A stretch of DNA of 64,000 nucleotides, taken from positions 7,205,501 through 7,269,500 of the forward strand of contig JAUIMM010000519.1 in the NCBI GenBank assembly GCA_031769625.1, read 5' to 3'. Of the stretch, positions 44,834-56,469 are shown in pieces. The notes below the pieces were generated by a model that worked only from the letters and a program-made list of their open reading frames with translations, was not told where the DNA came from and ran no database searches. The position numbers were made by a program, and so were the translations under genes. This stretch comes from Taudactylus pleione (taxonomy: Eukaryota; Chordata; Amphibia; Anura; Myobatrachidae). Numbering within the stretch: the stretch's first letter is position 1; each line of letters begins with the position of its first letter.

Positions 44834-45569
44834 TGTCACGGCTAGGAGCGAACCTAGACCCGAGTGGAGTCGGACGGTGCTGGAAGGGTTGCTTTTTGGT
44901 ACTGGAAGGCAGCCGGTCTTATCGGGGTGTAACTCATGAATGGAGGATACACATAGGGCGAGGACGGTTATGGAGATACTGGCAGTACTAGCAAACTGGG
45001 GTCAGCCGGGTGTATAGCAGATGGTGAGTGCCGGAGGCGGCTGAAGACCAGGAGCCAGACTGCAAGTGGGCTATGAGACAGAGGTACTGGGAAGCACTGG
45101 AACTGGAGCACACCAGTTCTGGAACACTCTGGTACTGGAACACACTTGTACACACTGGAACTCACTGATACTGTGGAATACAGAGGCAAGGGAGCACAGA
45201 GAATTAGCTCACAGCATAAGCTGTGATAGACATTGCACTGGGAACTAAAGAGCCTCTTGACAGCCCTTTAGTACCGTCAGGTAGTGCAGGATTGGTTGCT
45301 AGCACTCTAGCCCAAGCTGCAAGCTGATTGGCCCAAATTAAACATGTGACCTGGATCCAAGATGGCCATGCCCAGTGGTCACAGTGTCAAAGTGCTGCCA
45401 GTTACATCCGCTCTCACCTGTCTCCAGATTGAAGCGCCTCAGTCTAAAGAGACTCCCTGTGCCCAGCGCTGCTCTCCAGGGCCCTGCACCCCTGCCAGAC
45501 GCCTTGCGCCAGAGCGCTGGAAGCGGTAAGGACCTCAATCTCGGCAGCCCCTCAGCCCTGGTTGTGACA
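44834..45569 (-). repeat. LTR of the truncated gypsy element
   Basis: On the minus strand it starts TGTCACAACCAGGG next to the purine tract and ends TAGCCGTGACA, 736 bp. About 45060-45180 has ctggaac/actggt repeats. It is the only LTR copy of this element in the window. Confidence 0.8.
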
Positions 45570-45681
45570 GTACCCCCTCTTTAAAAGGAGTGGCCCCCGG
45601 ACACCTTTTCGGTTTCTTAGGATTTTCTGAAATTAATTTGAGCACCAATCGAGGAGCATTGCCTTTATCCAGCAACGTTCT

Positions 45682-48010
45682 TCAGGCCCGTAACCCCTCC
45701 AATCCAGCAAATATTGAAGCTGACTGAAGTGAAAACGAGAGTCCAGGATTTGGACCAATAAAGTGAGGAGCAAAATTCATAGAAGGGACCTTTATACGAA
45801 GATTATGAGTAGACAGCCATACAAGATCACCCTCCTTCATGTTGGGCACTGCTCTTCTTTTCTTATCCGCCCCAAATTTGTATCGATCCCAGGCTTTTCG
45901 TAATACAACATGAACTTGAGTCCAGATTTGAGACAATTTCTGTAGTGTAGAGGCTACTGCTGGCACATCAACAACCGGTAAATTTTTACATTCTGGAACC
46001 CTGGGATGCAGACCGAAGACTATGAAAAATGGGGTTTGGCCTGTAGAGGAATGATATGAATTGTTATGAGCAAACTCTGCCCAGGGTAGGGGGTCCGCCC
46101 AATTGTCCTGGGAAGAAGACATATGGATCCGTAAAAAGGTCTCCAGGTCTTGATTGACCCTTTCAGTAGAACCGCTGGATTGAGGGTGGTAGGCCATGGA
46201 AAAATTAAATTTGACTTTGAGAACAGAACAAAGAGCCCTCCAGAATTTCACCACAAATTGCACCCCCCGGAGACAATCTCGGTCGGAAGTCCGTGAAGGC
46301 GGAAAATATAGAGAGATATATAATTGAGCCAACTCAGGAGCAGATGGTAATTTCTTGAGAGGGACATAGTGTACCATTTTCGAGAACCAATCTACCACTA
46401 CCCAGATGGTGGTAAACCCATTGGAGGTGGGTAAATCAGTTATAAAGTCCATGGATACATGTGTCCAGGGGCGGGTGGGAATAGACAAGGGCAGTAAGGT
46501 ACCAGCTGGAGCTTGTCTGGATGATTTATGCTGTGCGCACTGTGGGCAGGAAGAAACAAATTCTGTGATTTCGGTTCTCATGGCGGGCCACCAATACGAA
46601 CGTTGTAAGAATTCCAGGGTCTTACGAATGCCCGTGTGACCGGAAAAACGAGAGGAGTGAGCCCAATTTAATAGCTGTTTGCGAAGAGACAGAGCCACAA
46701 AGGTTTTTCCAGGAGGAGGTTGAATGCGGGTAGAGGCACAAACTTTAGACTCTAGGACTGGGGTTTCTTTATGTTCCTCAGAGGAAGCTTTAGAGGAGAT
46801 GGAACGAGAGAGGGCATCCACTTTTTGGTTTAGTGAACCAGGATGATAGGTCAAGATAAAGTTAAAACGAGAGAAAAATATTGCCCACTGGGCCAGGCAG
46901 GAAGTGAGACACTGGATATTTTTTAATTAAAGAAAATTCCTATGATCTGTATATACAGTGATGGGGAACATAGCTCCTTCGAGAAGGTAATGCCATTCTT
47001 CAAAGGCTAATTTCACTGCCAATAGCTCCTGTTCTCAAATGGGATAATTTTTTTCAGCCAGAGAAATTTTTTTAGAGAAGAACCCACAGGAATGGAACTT
47101 ATTATCCTCAAACTTCTGTGAAAGTACTGCCCCAACGGCTTCGGAAGAGGCATCCACCTCCAGAAAAAATTGATTATTGACGTTAGGTTGTCTTAGTACT
47201 GGAGCAGAAATGAAGGCTTGTTTGAGAATTTGAAAGGCGGTTTCTGCCTCAGGAGGCCATAGAGATGGATTTGCCCCTTTGCGAGTCAATGCTGAAATGG
47301 GTGCCATGAGAGTGGAGAATCCCATGATGAATCTTCGATAATAGTTGGCGAAGCCTAAGAACCCCTGCACTGCTTTCAGGGAGTTAGGACGTGACCAGTC
47401 CAGGATAGCTTTTATTTTTTTGGGGTCCATTTCAAGGCTGGAGCCAGAGCTGATATAACCTAGAAATGGAACAGAGGGTACTTCAAACACACACTTCTCG
47501 GCCTTGCAATATAGATGATTTTTGCGCAGACGAGCCGGGACTTCCTTGACTTGAAGACGATGTTTGTCGATACTGGAGGAGAAAATCAAGATGTCATCTA
47601 GGTAGACCACTACAGAAACATACAATAAGTCCCAGAAGATCTCATTCACAAAATTTTGATACAAAGCAGGAGCATTGCAGAGGCCAAAGGGCATAACAAG
47701 ATATTCAAATTGACTGTCCCGCGTATTGAAGGCGGTCTTCCACTCATCACCGGCACGTATTCTAATGAGATTATAAACCCCTCTTAAATCCAATTTGGTA
47801 AAAATCGTAGCACCCTTCACTCGGTCAAAAAGTTTGGTAATAAGGGGTATCGGATAACTGTTATTGATTGTTATGTCGTTTAAACTCCTGTAATCGATAC
47901 AGGGACGCAGGCCTCTGTCTTTTTTGGCTACGAAAAAGAAACCTACCCCAGCCGGTGATGAAGATGGTCAAATGAACCCCTTCTGAAGGTTTTCCTGAAT
48001 GTACACTGAC
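45682..48010 (-). pseudogene. Gypsy pol remnant: RT, RNase H, integrase
   Basis: Minus strand. RT begins near 48000 (RPCIDYRSLNDI-type block at about 47880) and continues through 47820-47035 with TKLDLRGVYNLIRI, MPFGLCNAPALYQ and YLDDILIFS. RNase H has FFLEVDASSEAVGAVLSQKF, then a stop at about 47032 and another near 46925. Integrase (46854-45682) has the H2C2 module (GHTGIRKTLEF ... CPQCAQ), the first Asp in SMDFITDLP and the Glu region in STERVNQDLE. The second Asp falls in a local frame disturbance around 46270-46285. The C-terminal end after FIGP is altered and no chromodomain is visible. Non-functional. Confidence 0.87.
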
Positions 48011-48042
48011 ATGGCCTTGGTTTCTGGCAACGACAGAACGCC

Positions 48043-48266
48043 TGCCATTTTGTGGGCAGCCGCATTGACATCAGCAGTGATGTCAGTGGGGAGCTTCCTG
48101 CTCGATCAGAGCAGGAAGCTCCCTGGGGCTTGCGGTTGCCGAGACCTTAGGGTCTCGTCGCAAACCCCGATGGTCGCGATGGTCTTGACAATCGTGACCA
48201 TCAACCTGGTCGGTTGCTAAAGCTGGAGGCCGCACTAAAAAATACAAGCGCCTCTGAATGAGGGCC
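48043..48266. mobile_element. Hairpin-tiled Harbinger MITE, right half only
   Basis: Corresponds to 54655-54950. It contains the gacatcagcagtgatgtc palindrome, a perfect stem GGGAGCTTCCTGCTC / GAGCAGGAAGCTCCC, and the right end ctctgaatgagggcc. The left half is missing at the junction with the gypsy fragment. Confidence 0.82.
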
Positions 48267-48568
48267 ATTGACTTTACATGAGACTTTTTACAACAACTGG
48301 AATCTGGTGTGATCTCACACAGGACAATTTCAGATACCATCAAGGACTCAATATGTCCAAGTGTCAGATGATTGTGTTGTACCTGTATGGAAAAAAGCCA
48401 AAGAATGGATAAATAATGTAATGGTAATGGGATGCTAACATAAGGGGGTTTTACACTCAACATAATGCACACAGGGATTTGTTATATGTTACCTGATAAT
48501 GTTTATTACCTTAGTGGTAGAAAGGTGAATGAATGAATGCCTTCTACTTCATAAAACCAAGGGTGGAT

Positions 48569-49175
48569 TGTAATGGGAGTGCAGAAAAAGGCTGCTAAAA
48601 GCCATGTTGTGTGCAGTGATTTCATGAATGTGTCAGGCATTAGATAACGGTCAGACATTCGGAGGTGGTCAGACATTGCATTAGGTGTTTTTGACAGAGA
48701 GAAGCAAAGATTACTGTTACCAGACATACTTAATCCTGAGTCAATATTATTTTACCTTCAGTTAATCTGAAAACACACACCATAAATAGTTGTTGTTGAG
48801 ATTTCCAACATTCATAATTGAGGCAACAGTGACCCCTACTATCTATTAATATTTATGTATATTTCCAAATATGACCTTTATACCTGTTAAAATGCTTATG
48901 TAGGAGTTTTTCGCTTAGAGAACAGCCTATATAAGATGTAATTTGTCAGTATAGAATCAGCCTATTCCATTCTCTCAATGTACGAGATTCCAGCTCCAAG
49001 GTGTTCGAGGGGCTCCTGGGAATGAAACCATTTATGTCCTGAGTAGGTGATCTGACAAGCAAGTTAAGTGCTTTTTCTTTTACTTTGTAATAAAGGTCTT
49101 TTTAACTGATATTTGTTTGTGTGGCTTGTTTAATGTCTTTGTATCCAAAAATCTTATCTCGTTCCACTGAGAACA
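48569..49175 (+). repeat. 3' LTR of the unknown-class element
   Basis: Starts TGTAATGGGAGTGCAG after a purine-containing stretch and ends ccactgagaaca; TSD ctgtc follows. It contains cctatataagatg and AATAAA near 49090. Confidence 0.9.
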
Positions 49176-51235
49176 CTGTCCATGCCACCGTGCGCAAGGT
49201 TCTGTCGGCCCACACATCCAGGTGCGAGGTTCTGCCTGTCCATGCCTCTGGGCCCAAGATTCTGTTCCATGCCTCTTGGCATGAGGTTCTGTCTGCCAGT
49301 GCCTCTAGGCATGAGGTTCTATCTGCCCACACTTCCCGGACATGAGGTTCTGTCTGCCCACATTATGGGGCACAGGCTCTATCTGCCCACGCTACAGGAT
49401 GAAAGATTCTATCTGACCATGTCTTTGCTGAGTCTTCAGTGCATATTATGCCGACTGTCCAGTCCAGTGTCCAACCAAAGGAAGTCTGCCGCCAGTCTGG
49501 TGGTTCCTTGTCTGCCACTAGTCCGGTGGTTACTGTTCCTATCACTACTGTTGGGGGCCTTCAGAGTGTCAGTCTGTGACCAGCCTTCAGATTTGGATCA
49601 TGAACTAATGCAGGCATTGATGCGCCAGTTTTACCCATCTACATCATCTGCTCATGCGGCATCCCCTTGAGTCTCAAATTATGGAATTGCTGAGTCTTTC
49701 CAACACCTCAAATTCCCCGAGTAGATTATGCTTCCTTACACTCCTCCTCAGATGTAAAACAAGGTTCACCAGTAGCTCTTTGGTTCACCAGTAGTGGCTG
49801 CTGTCTGCACTGAACTCTATGATGAATTGTGTATCTCACCTGTGAGGGATTGATCTCCTCATTACTGCATTCATCTGTGAATCACCTGTTATTAATGACC
49901 CACTGACACAAAGTTGTTGCTGGTCATTGATATTTCTGCATCTGTTCCTGCCTGTCTTTTACTCTCTGCATTTGGACTCCTTGTACTCTGTGTCAGATAC
50001 TTCAAGTTTGTTACCAGTGCTATCCTGGACTATTGCTCAGCACTGTTACAAAGCTGTTAAGACTGGGAACTCAGGACTGTTCATTAGAGACTCAGGTACT
50101 TGCTCACTAATGATACGGGAGGTTTGCAATAGAGATGGTCATATACAAGTCCTCCTTATAGATGGAATTACGACTGAGAGTAGAACTTATGGTAGATACT
50201 GGATTGCAATCGGATAGGATCCTGACTTGAGGATACACTGGTGTTAGAGTGAGTCCAGACTTGGCGAATACGCTTATACTGTAGTGAGACTAGACTTGGA
50301 GAATATACTGGAGCTGGAGTGAAACCAGATTTGAAGAATATACTGGAGTTGGAGTGGAACCAGACTTGAAGAATACACTGGAGTTGAAATGGAATCAGAC
50401 TTGAAGAATATGCTGGAGCCGGAGTTGTCAGAGAGACTAGCACAACTAGCATGGTAGCTAGAAACAAGGGCATGTGTCAGTGACCAAGATCATGAGCTGA
50501 ATGCTGTGAGCAGCAAGGTTTTATACCCTGTGCATCACCGGGATTGGTGTTACTGCCAGGTGGCACCTATCCATTGGAGACTTAGCGGTCAGCTGACAAG
50601 AATCAACATGACAGTGCCCAGTGTCGGGGTCAGGCAGGAACGACACTGGAACTCCAAGCCCCCTGAGACACACTGAGGATCCTCCAGAGACATACCTAGC
50701 CGGACAGGAGCCACCAAGACTGCGATCAGTGGCCGAAGCTGGCGGGAACAGCACCAGAGCTCCGGATCCCTGAGACCCCATGCCAAGATAGTGTAGCATG
50801 ACCCTGAAGGTGAGCACGTTTGATAACAGCATTCAGCAAACCTGCATACTTCAAGGGTATTTGCCAAGTTTCATGTCTAATGTGCCTGTGTCTGCTATTG
50901 TTCTCTGCCTGAGCTCTGGAATTCATTTGTCTGCAGCCTGTCAATAGAGTTTGCTGTATACTGGGACTTGTGTTTATCTGTCTGCCCACTGTTGAGTCAT
51001 GTCAGTATATAGTTCCTGGATTTCTCTATCTGCATGTCGTTGGCTGAGTATTTTTTATTTACTTGTGTGCTCTTTAGCATTCAAGGGCTCTGCATACCCT
51101 GCCTTCATGTGGGGAGAAGGCAGGGTATGAGAGGAGGAGACATTGCATGAGTTTATTCCCCTCTAACAACCCTCCTCATTCAGGACTGTCTCCAGTTACA
51201 CAAACTACACCTTACTCAAAAATTTGGCAAAGGGT
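49176..51235. repeat. Minisatellite-rich region right of the LTR element
   Basis: 49176-49420 continues the ~33-bp gttctgtctgcccatgcctc units interrupted at 41938, and 49430-49560 repeats 41580-41700. 50225-50440 has ~33-base units (actggagttggagtg-aaccagacttgaagaata). 51093-51129 is a hairpin with a perfect 14-bp stem (CATACCCTGCCTTC). No gene recognised. Confidence 0.55.
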
Positions 51236-51774
51236 CTGATTCAGTTGGTTTGCGAACATCTCAGATGACAGGGAGGACTGAGCATATGCATAACCAATTC
51301 TGCGCATGTGCAGAACAGGTCCTGCATTGTCACATAAAGTGCCCCCTAAGCCACAGCCTTATTGATAGACTGCAGCCATTTGGAGGTGAGAAGGAGGTGC
51401 CACCCCCATTTTCTGGGAGTGCCGAGGCCAGGGTCTGCATCTTCCAACACAGGTTTTCTAGCCCCAGCAGCAGTTCTGCTTAGGCTTATTCAGATGGACA
51501 ATGGTGATCCGATGCTGCGTACTCGGATGCATCAGCAAATCACAGAAGCCGGCAGGAAATATCTATGTACATAAAATGTCTCCTACACCATTAGCATATG
51601 TTAGCAATGCTGCTGCATTCAAAGATGCAGCAGCAATGTTATATCAGCATACATGGGGTTATGCAACCAAATAATGAACAGTGAAACACATCAACATGTG
51701 AAATATATTCCAATCCACATTTTTTTCAGGAACACATTTAACAATTGTGACGTCAGCAGCATTATCTTCACTTA
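51236..51774. other. Non-coding, possible MITE left end
   Basis: gggtctgattcag near 51234-51246 resembles the Harbinger MITE end, but no right partner or TSD was found. Confidence 0.4.
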
Positions 51775-52309
51775 GGGCCTGATTCAGCAAGGAACACAAG
51801 GGAGAGAACGCACTCAGCCACTGCATGTATATATGCTATAAGATGCAGATGCCCAGCACTACACAATGCCGCCCACTTCCCTGTACTCAAAGCCTGAGTA
51901 GTCTGCAAGACAGCAGAAACATCGGTAACATTGTGAACCATTGGAACCATACGCACAATAGAGGCTGACCTGATGTTGTGCAGGATTTTTGCCACTTCCT
52001 GTGTGCATCGAGTCTTCTGGCTCCATTTGCCGCCGCACTGACATAATTATGCGCGCCCCTATAGCAGCGTCACAATGCACAGGCATGCCTGCGTTCGCCC
52101 AACCATCCCCCGTCACCAGCCACAAATGGCACTTCCTGTCAATCAATATAGGAAGGGTCTGCGTACACACTGTGTGTAGTCTGTGTACCCTTACCCGATC
52201 GCACTGGCTAGTTCACGCACGCGCAGTGTGATGCATACGCATGCGCAATGCGAAAACATCGGCTGAGTGGGTGTGTTCTCTCCCTTGCATTCCTTACTGA
52301 TTCAGGCCC
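51775..52309. mobile_element. Harbinger MITE with ~45-bp terminal inverted repeats
   Basis: GGGCCTGATTCAGCAAGGAA at the left and the inverse of GGGCCTGAATCAGTAAGGAA at the right; the match continues through aagggagagaac to cactcagcc. TSD tta at 51772-51774 and 52310-52312. 535 bp, non-coding. Confidence 0.93.
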
Positions 52310-52312
52310 TTA

Positions 52313-52838
52313 CTACTATGACCGCACGGCCGCCTCGCTGTTTGTCAAGTGGGCATGCGCACGAGGGAGCCGGCTCCTTCGTGCGCATACGTGAGACCCG
52401 CTACGACCGACAGCGCCGGTCGTAGCGGGTCTCTTTCCAAAGGGGGCGAGCTGTCGATGTTGATTGACAGCTCGCCCCGTTTGGAAGGCGGGCCGGGGGG
52501 GTGGCAGCCCAAACGGAGGCGTTCCCATGGGAACGCCTACCATTTGGGGGAGGCCCCACTGACATCACTAGTGATGTCAGTGGAGAGCTTCTGGCTCTGA
52601 CAGAGCCAGAAGCTCTCCGGGGCTTACGACAAGTGAGACCCTACCCTAGGGTCTCGTCGTAAGCCCCGATGGTCGCGATGGTCTCTGACCATCGCGACCA
52701 TCACCCTAGCGGTCGTTAGAGCTGTGAGTGTAAACCCACAGCCTAACGACCGAAACAGAGGCGGGCGGTCAGGATGCAAGCGGCCGCCCAGTTTCTGAGC
52801 GACCGCTTGCATCCTCCGACCGCCTCTGAATGAGGCCC
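52313..52838. mobile_element. Hairpin-tiled Harbinger MITE, copy 2 (left end degraded)
   Basis: The right end is ctctgaatgaggccc followed by tta. The left boundary is set by the tta at 52310-52312 but lacks the GGGCCTGATTCAG motif. Stems include 52393-52433 (17-bp perfect, GAGACCCGCTACGACCG) and 52582-52618 (17-bp perfect, GGAGAGCTTCTGGCTCT), plus the same 30-base palindrome core as copy 1. Confidence 0.85.
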
Positions 52839-52850
52839 TTAATGCTCATA

Positions 52851-53379
52851 GGGCTTGATTCAGACCCACTCGCGAGCGTCTGTCCACTCGCAAGTGGGTC
52901 GATGGTCTGCACTGAGCATGCGCACGACGGCGGGAGCTCCGTCGTGCGCATGCGCCAGACGCGACGAGCGAAGGACTTTCCTTCGCTCGTTGTGTCTGAT
53001 CAAAGGGGGCGTGCTGTCGATGTTGATTGACAGCACGCCCCCTTTAGTGGGCATGCCGGGGGCGTGCCTCCCTGATGGGGGCGTTCCCAAGGGAACGCCT
53101 ACCATCAGAAGCCGGCCCACTGACATCACTAGTGATGTCAGTGGGAGTGATTTTGGCTCTGATAGAGACAAAATCACTCTGGGCCTTGCGGTTGAAAACC
53201 TCAACCGCAGGCTCCGGCTCGCAGTGGCGATGGTCGCGATGGTCACGACCATCGCGGCCATCAAACTGCACGCTCGTATAGGCTTTGGGTGTTGACCCAC
53301 AGCTATACGAGCGTCCAGGAGGACGCTCCATAATTATGGAGGGCGGCCCTCTCAGAGCGTACGGCTCTGAATGAGGGCC
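52851..53379. mobile_element. Hairpin-tiled Harbinger MITE, copy 3
   Basis: Nearly identical to 43971-44519 in sequence and hairpin order. Starts gggcttgattcagaccc and ends gctctgaatgagggcc. TSD ata at 52848-52850 and 53380-53382. Confidence 0.93.
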
Positions 53380-53416
53380 ATAGTCTCATCCTGACACAGA
53401 AGATTTTGTTTACAAA

Positions 53417-53888
53417 TGGCCTGATTCAGAGATAGACATAATTTGTTTACGCAGTTGAGCGATTATATCGGTGGTCTGTGCATTCGCAGTAAGGATTTAT
53501 CTGCAAAGTAATTTACAGACAGGTACCGTTTTGTAGGATTTGTAGGCAGCAACGGGGAGGTGGTGACTAAAACACAGACGTGTATTGACCATTTGGGGTG
53601 GCTATCTCTGCCTGCAACTCGATTCCATATGCACCAAAAATTGCTCCGACATCTCAGTTCCCATGCTGCATTCTGCATGACCATAAGATCACTCAGAACT
53701 ATGATAATCAACTAATGTGTGAACGAGCTGCGTCTCTGTATGTACAGTAATCACTTGGATTTGCAAAGCTGCTGGTGGGTGTCTCAATACAAATCCTGGT
53801 TTCTGAAGAAATTTGCATATTTTTGCACATCTACTGACTACAAATTCGGACCTGCGGTGGCATTAGCGGACATCTCTGAACCAGGCTC
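53417..53888. mobile_element. Harbinger MITE, other subfamily, copy 1
   Basis: tggcctgattcagagat at the left and atctctgaaccaggctc at the right; TSD aaa on both sides. Internal words tttacgcagttgagcg and acagacaggta are shared with 55186-55640. Inserted at the 3' side of the copia relic. Confidence 0.78.
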
Positions 53889-54412
53889 AAAGTCTCTTTA
53901 AGCATCGGGCTTAATTGGCAGTATCTGTAAGTGCCATGTATTCCACCTCAGTGGTGGATAGAGAAACAGTGATTTGCTTTCTCCTTGCCCAGCTAAAGAC
54001 TGCATCTGACAGTACGAACAGGTATTCCATGTAACAACAACTGTCATCCTCATCTGATCCCCAGTTGGCATCACAGAAAGATATCAATGCAGAATTTCCA
54101 GACTTTGAAAACTATAATTTTAAGGACATTGAACCCTTTAAGTATCTCAGGATTATTTTAACTGCAGTCCAATGTTGTTTCCTAGGGTTAATGGCAAATT
54201 GGCTCACCTGGCTCACTGCATGTGTGATGTCTGGAGAGGCTCCAATATTTGCATACAGTAAACATCAATAGTGCTCTCATAAGGAACTTTCTTCATTTCC
54301 TCTGTCTCGCTTGTTGGTGACATGGTTTTTGTCATTTTTGTGCCTTTGTTAATGGGAGTACTGACTGGTTTTGTGTCTATCATTGCATACTCAGTAAGTA
54401 TTTCCTCACTAT

Positions 54413-54950
54413 GGACCTCATTCAGACCCGGTCACAAGCGCTAAGCGCTCGCAACCGGGTCAATGTTTAGGCCCTGCGCACGCGCGGCGGCCGCACTGCA
54501 CATGCGCAAGCCCCGGAGCGAGAGAGAAATTCTCTCGCTCTGGAGCTCACTACAAAAGGGCCGGCTGTGGATGTTGATCAACAGCTCGGCCTGTTTTGTA
54601 GGCATGGTGGGGTGGTTTCATAAACGGAGGCGTTCCTTAAGGAACGACTGCTGTTTCGTGGGTGGCAGCACTGACATCAGCAGTGATGTCAGTGGGGAGC
54701 TTCCTGCTCGATCAGAGCAGAAAGCTCCCTGGGGCTTGCGGTTGCCGAGACCCAACCTTAGGGTCTCGTCGCAAGCACCGATGGTCATGATGGTCTTGAC
54801 CATCGCGACCATCAACCTAGTCGGTCGCTAAAGCTGTGGGTGGTAACCCACAGCTTAGCTAGCGACCAGAAGGCCGCACTTAAAAATACAAGTGGCCGCC
54901 CTCATTCAGAACGAGCACTCGCTTCTTGTGAGCGCCTCTGAATGAGGGCC
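54413..54950. mobile_element. Hairpin-tiled Harbinger MITE, diverged subfamily
   Basis: GGACCTCATTCAGACCC at the left and ctctgaatgagggcc at the right; TSD tat at 54410-54412 and 54951-54953. Hairpins occupy the same order as in copy 1 with different bases, for example 54695-54729 (GGGAGCTTCCTGCTC with one mismatch) and a CAGCAG-centred palindrome where copy 1 has CACTAGTG. Inserted in the copia relic. Confidence 0.9.
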
Positions 54951-55185
54951 TATATCCCTGCTGATGGCTTGTGACAGTTGCACTCAAATTTCATCTGTTA
55001 AGCCTAACATGATGTGCAGGCCCTAGTTCTAGTAACTTAAATTTTTCTTCTAAAAGATGCTTGACAGTGGCTGTGTGTTTCTCCTGACCTGATAGCAACA
55101 GATCATCCGCATACATAACTACAATGAACAACTTTTGCTCCATTGTCTTGTGGTATAGACAGCGATCAGTCTCTGAATGTACAAA

Positions 55186-55643
55186 GGGCCTCATTACATT
55201 TACGCAGTTGAACGATTATTGTAATCTGCGCATGCGCCTGAGTCGCACAGCAAATGCATCAAATTTTATTTTCGTTGTCGCTCACAGTGACGATTTATTA
55301 GCAAAGTGACTGACAGACAGGACTGTTTGCAGGAGGCAACGTGGTTGGTGACTCAAATGCAGACATGTTGTGACCTTTTTCAGGGTGCGAGTGCGATATC
55401 GTACGCAGTCGAAATGGCTCTGGCGCCTCAGTTCCTATGACCATTCTGCGCGATCATCGGGTTACTCAGAACTGATCTGTGACTGATGCTGCTTTTTTGT
55501 ACACAGTCGCTTAGATTGCGAAGCTGCCAGTGGGCGTCTCAATACAATTACAAACGGCTGAGATATTTGCATATTTTTGTACAGTCACTGCATACAAATT
55601 CACAGCTGCGCCTGCATTATCATACATCTCTGAATGGGTTGGG
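55186..55643. mobile_element. Harbinger MITE, other subfamily, copy 2
   Basis: Starts gggcctcatt and ends near acatctctgaatgggttgggc. The interior matches 53417-53888 (tttacgcagttgaacg, acagacaggact). The right end is mutated, so the TSD is unresolved. Inserted in the copia relic. Confidence 0.65.
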
Positions 55644-55983
55644 CACAAGATCACAGTGGTTGGGATGCCGGCAGTCAGAATACCAACAGCAGTTTCCGGA
55701 CAGGATTAGGTAAGTATGCTAACCCTTACCCCTAAATAACAATAATAAATAATTTCCCCATAGTCAATCCTGGATTATTGTGTATATCCTTCAGCAACAA
55801 GACGGGCTTTTCAATGGGCAATGGTTCCATGTATATTTTGCTTTTTACAAAAGACCCACTTGTTCTTGACTGTCTTGCGGTGATTCTGCCTTTTAACAAC
55901 AGTCTACGAATTGTTGTCATTCAATGATGCCATATTGTTATCTTTTGCTGATTTTCCATTCATCCCAGTCATTGCTTGACTTT

Positions 55984-56469
55984 GGGCCTGATTCAGACCC
56001 ACTCGCGAGCGGCTGTACGCTCGCAAGTGGGTCGATGGTCTGCACTGCGCATGCGCCAGACACGACGAGCGAAGGACTTTCCTTCGCTCGTTGTGTCCGA
56101 TCAAAGGGGGCGTGCTGTCAATGTTGATTGACAGCACGCCCCCTTTGGTGGGCGTGCCGGGGGCGTGCCTCCCGTCAGAAGCCGGCCCACTGACATCACT
56201 AGTGATGTCAGTGGGAGTGATTTTGGCTCTGATAGAGCCAAAATCACTCCGGAGCTTGCGGTTGAAAACCTCAACCGCAGGCTCCGGCTCGCAATTTCGA
56301 TGGTCGCGATGGTCACGACCATCGCGGCCATCAAAATGCACGCTCGTATAGCCTGTGGGTGGTGACCCACAGCTATACGAGCGTCCAGGAGGACGCTCCA
56401 TGAAAAAGGAGCCCGGCCCTCATGCAGAGCGTGCGCTCTGCTCAGAGCGTACGGCTCTGAATGAGGGCC
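55984..56469. mobile_element. Hairpin-tiled Harbinger MITE, copy 4
   Basis: Almost identical to 43971-44519 but missing two hairpins: the perfect 17-bp stem of 44036-44073 and the gggcgttccc stem of 44192-44228. TSD ttt on both sides. Whole hairpins were lost cleanly. Confidence 0.92.

Larger units (their letters stand above)
44834..48042 (-). mobile_element. Ty3/gypsy element, 5'-truncated, minus strand
   Basis: On the minus strand: part of RT, RNase H, integrase, a purine-rich tract (about 45572-45585) and a 3' LTR ending at 44834. The 5' half and 5' LTR are missing. The break at about 48042 abuts a half MITE. Motif style (YLDDILIFS, GHTGIRKTLEFLQRSYWWP) is typical of vertebrate gypsy elements of the chromovirus type. 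Confidence 0.85.
41939..49175 (+). mobile_element. LTR retrotransposon of unknown class, interrupted by later insertions
   Basis: Direct LTRs at 41939-42502 and 48569-49175, with an exact 5-bp TSD ctgtc at 41934-41938 and 49176-49180. The internal region is cut by a MITE (43971-44519), a truncated gypsy element (44834-48042) and a half MITE (48043-48266). Only ~2.1 kb of its own interior remains, at 42503-43970, 44520-44833 and 48267-48568. No gag zinc knuckle, protease, reverse transcriptase or integrase motif was recognised there, so it is non-autonomous or has lost pol. Confidence 0.85.
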
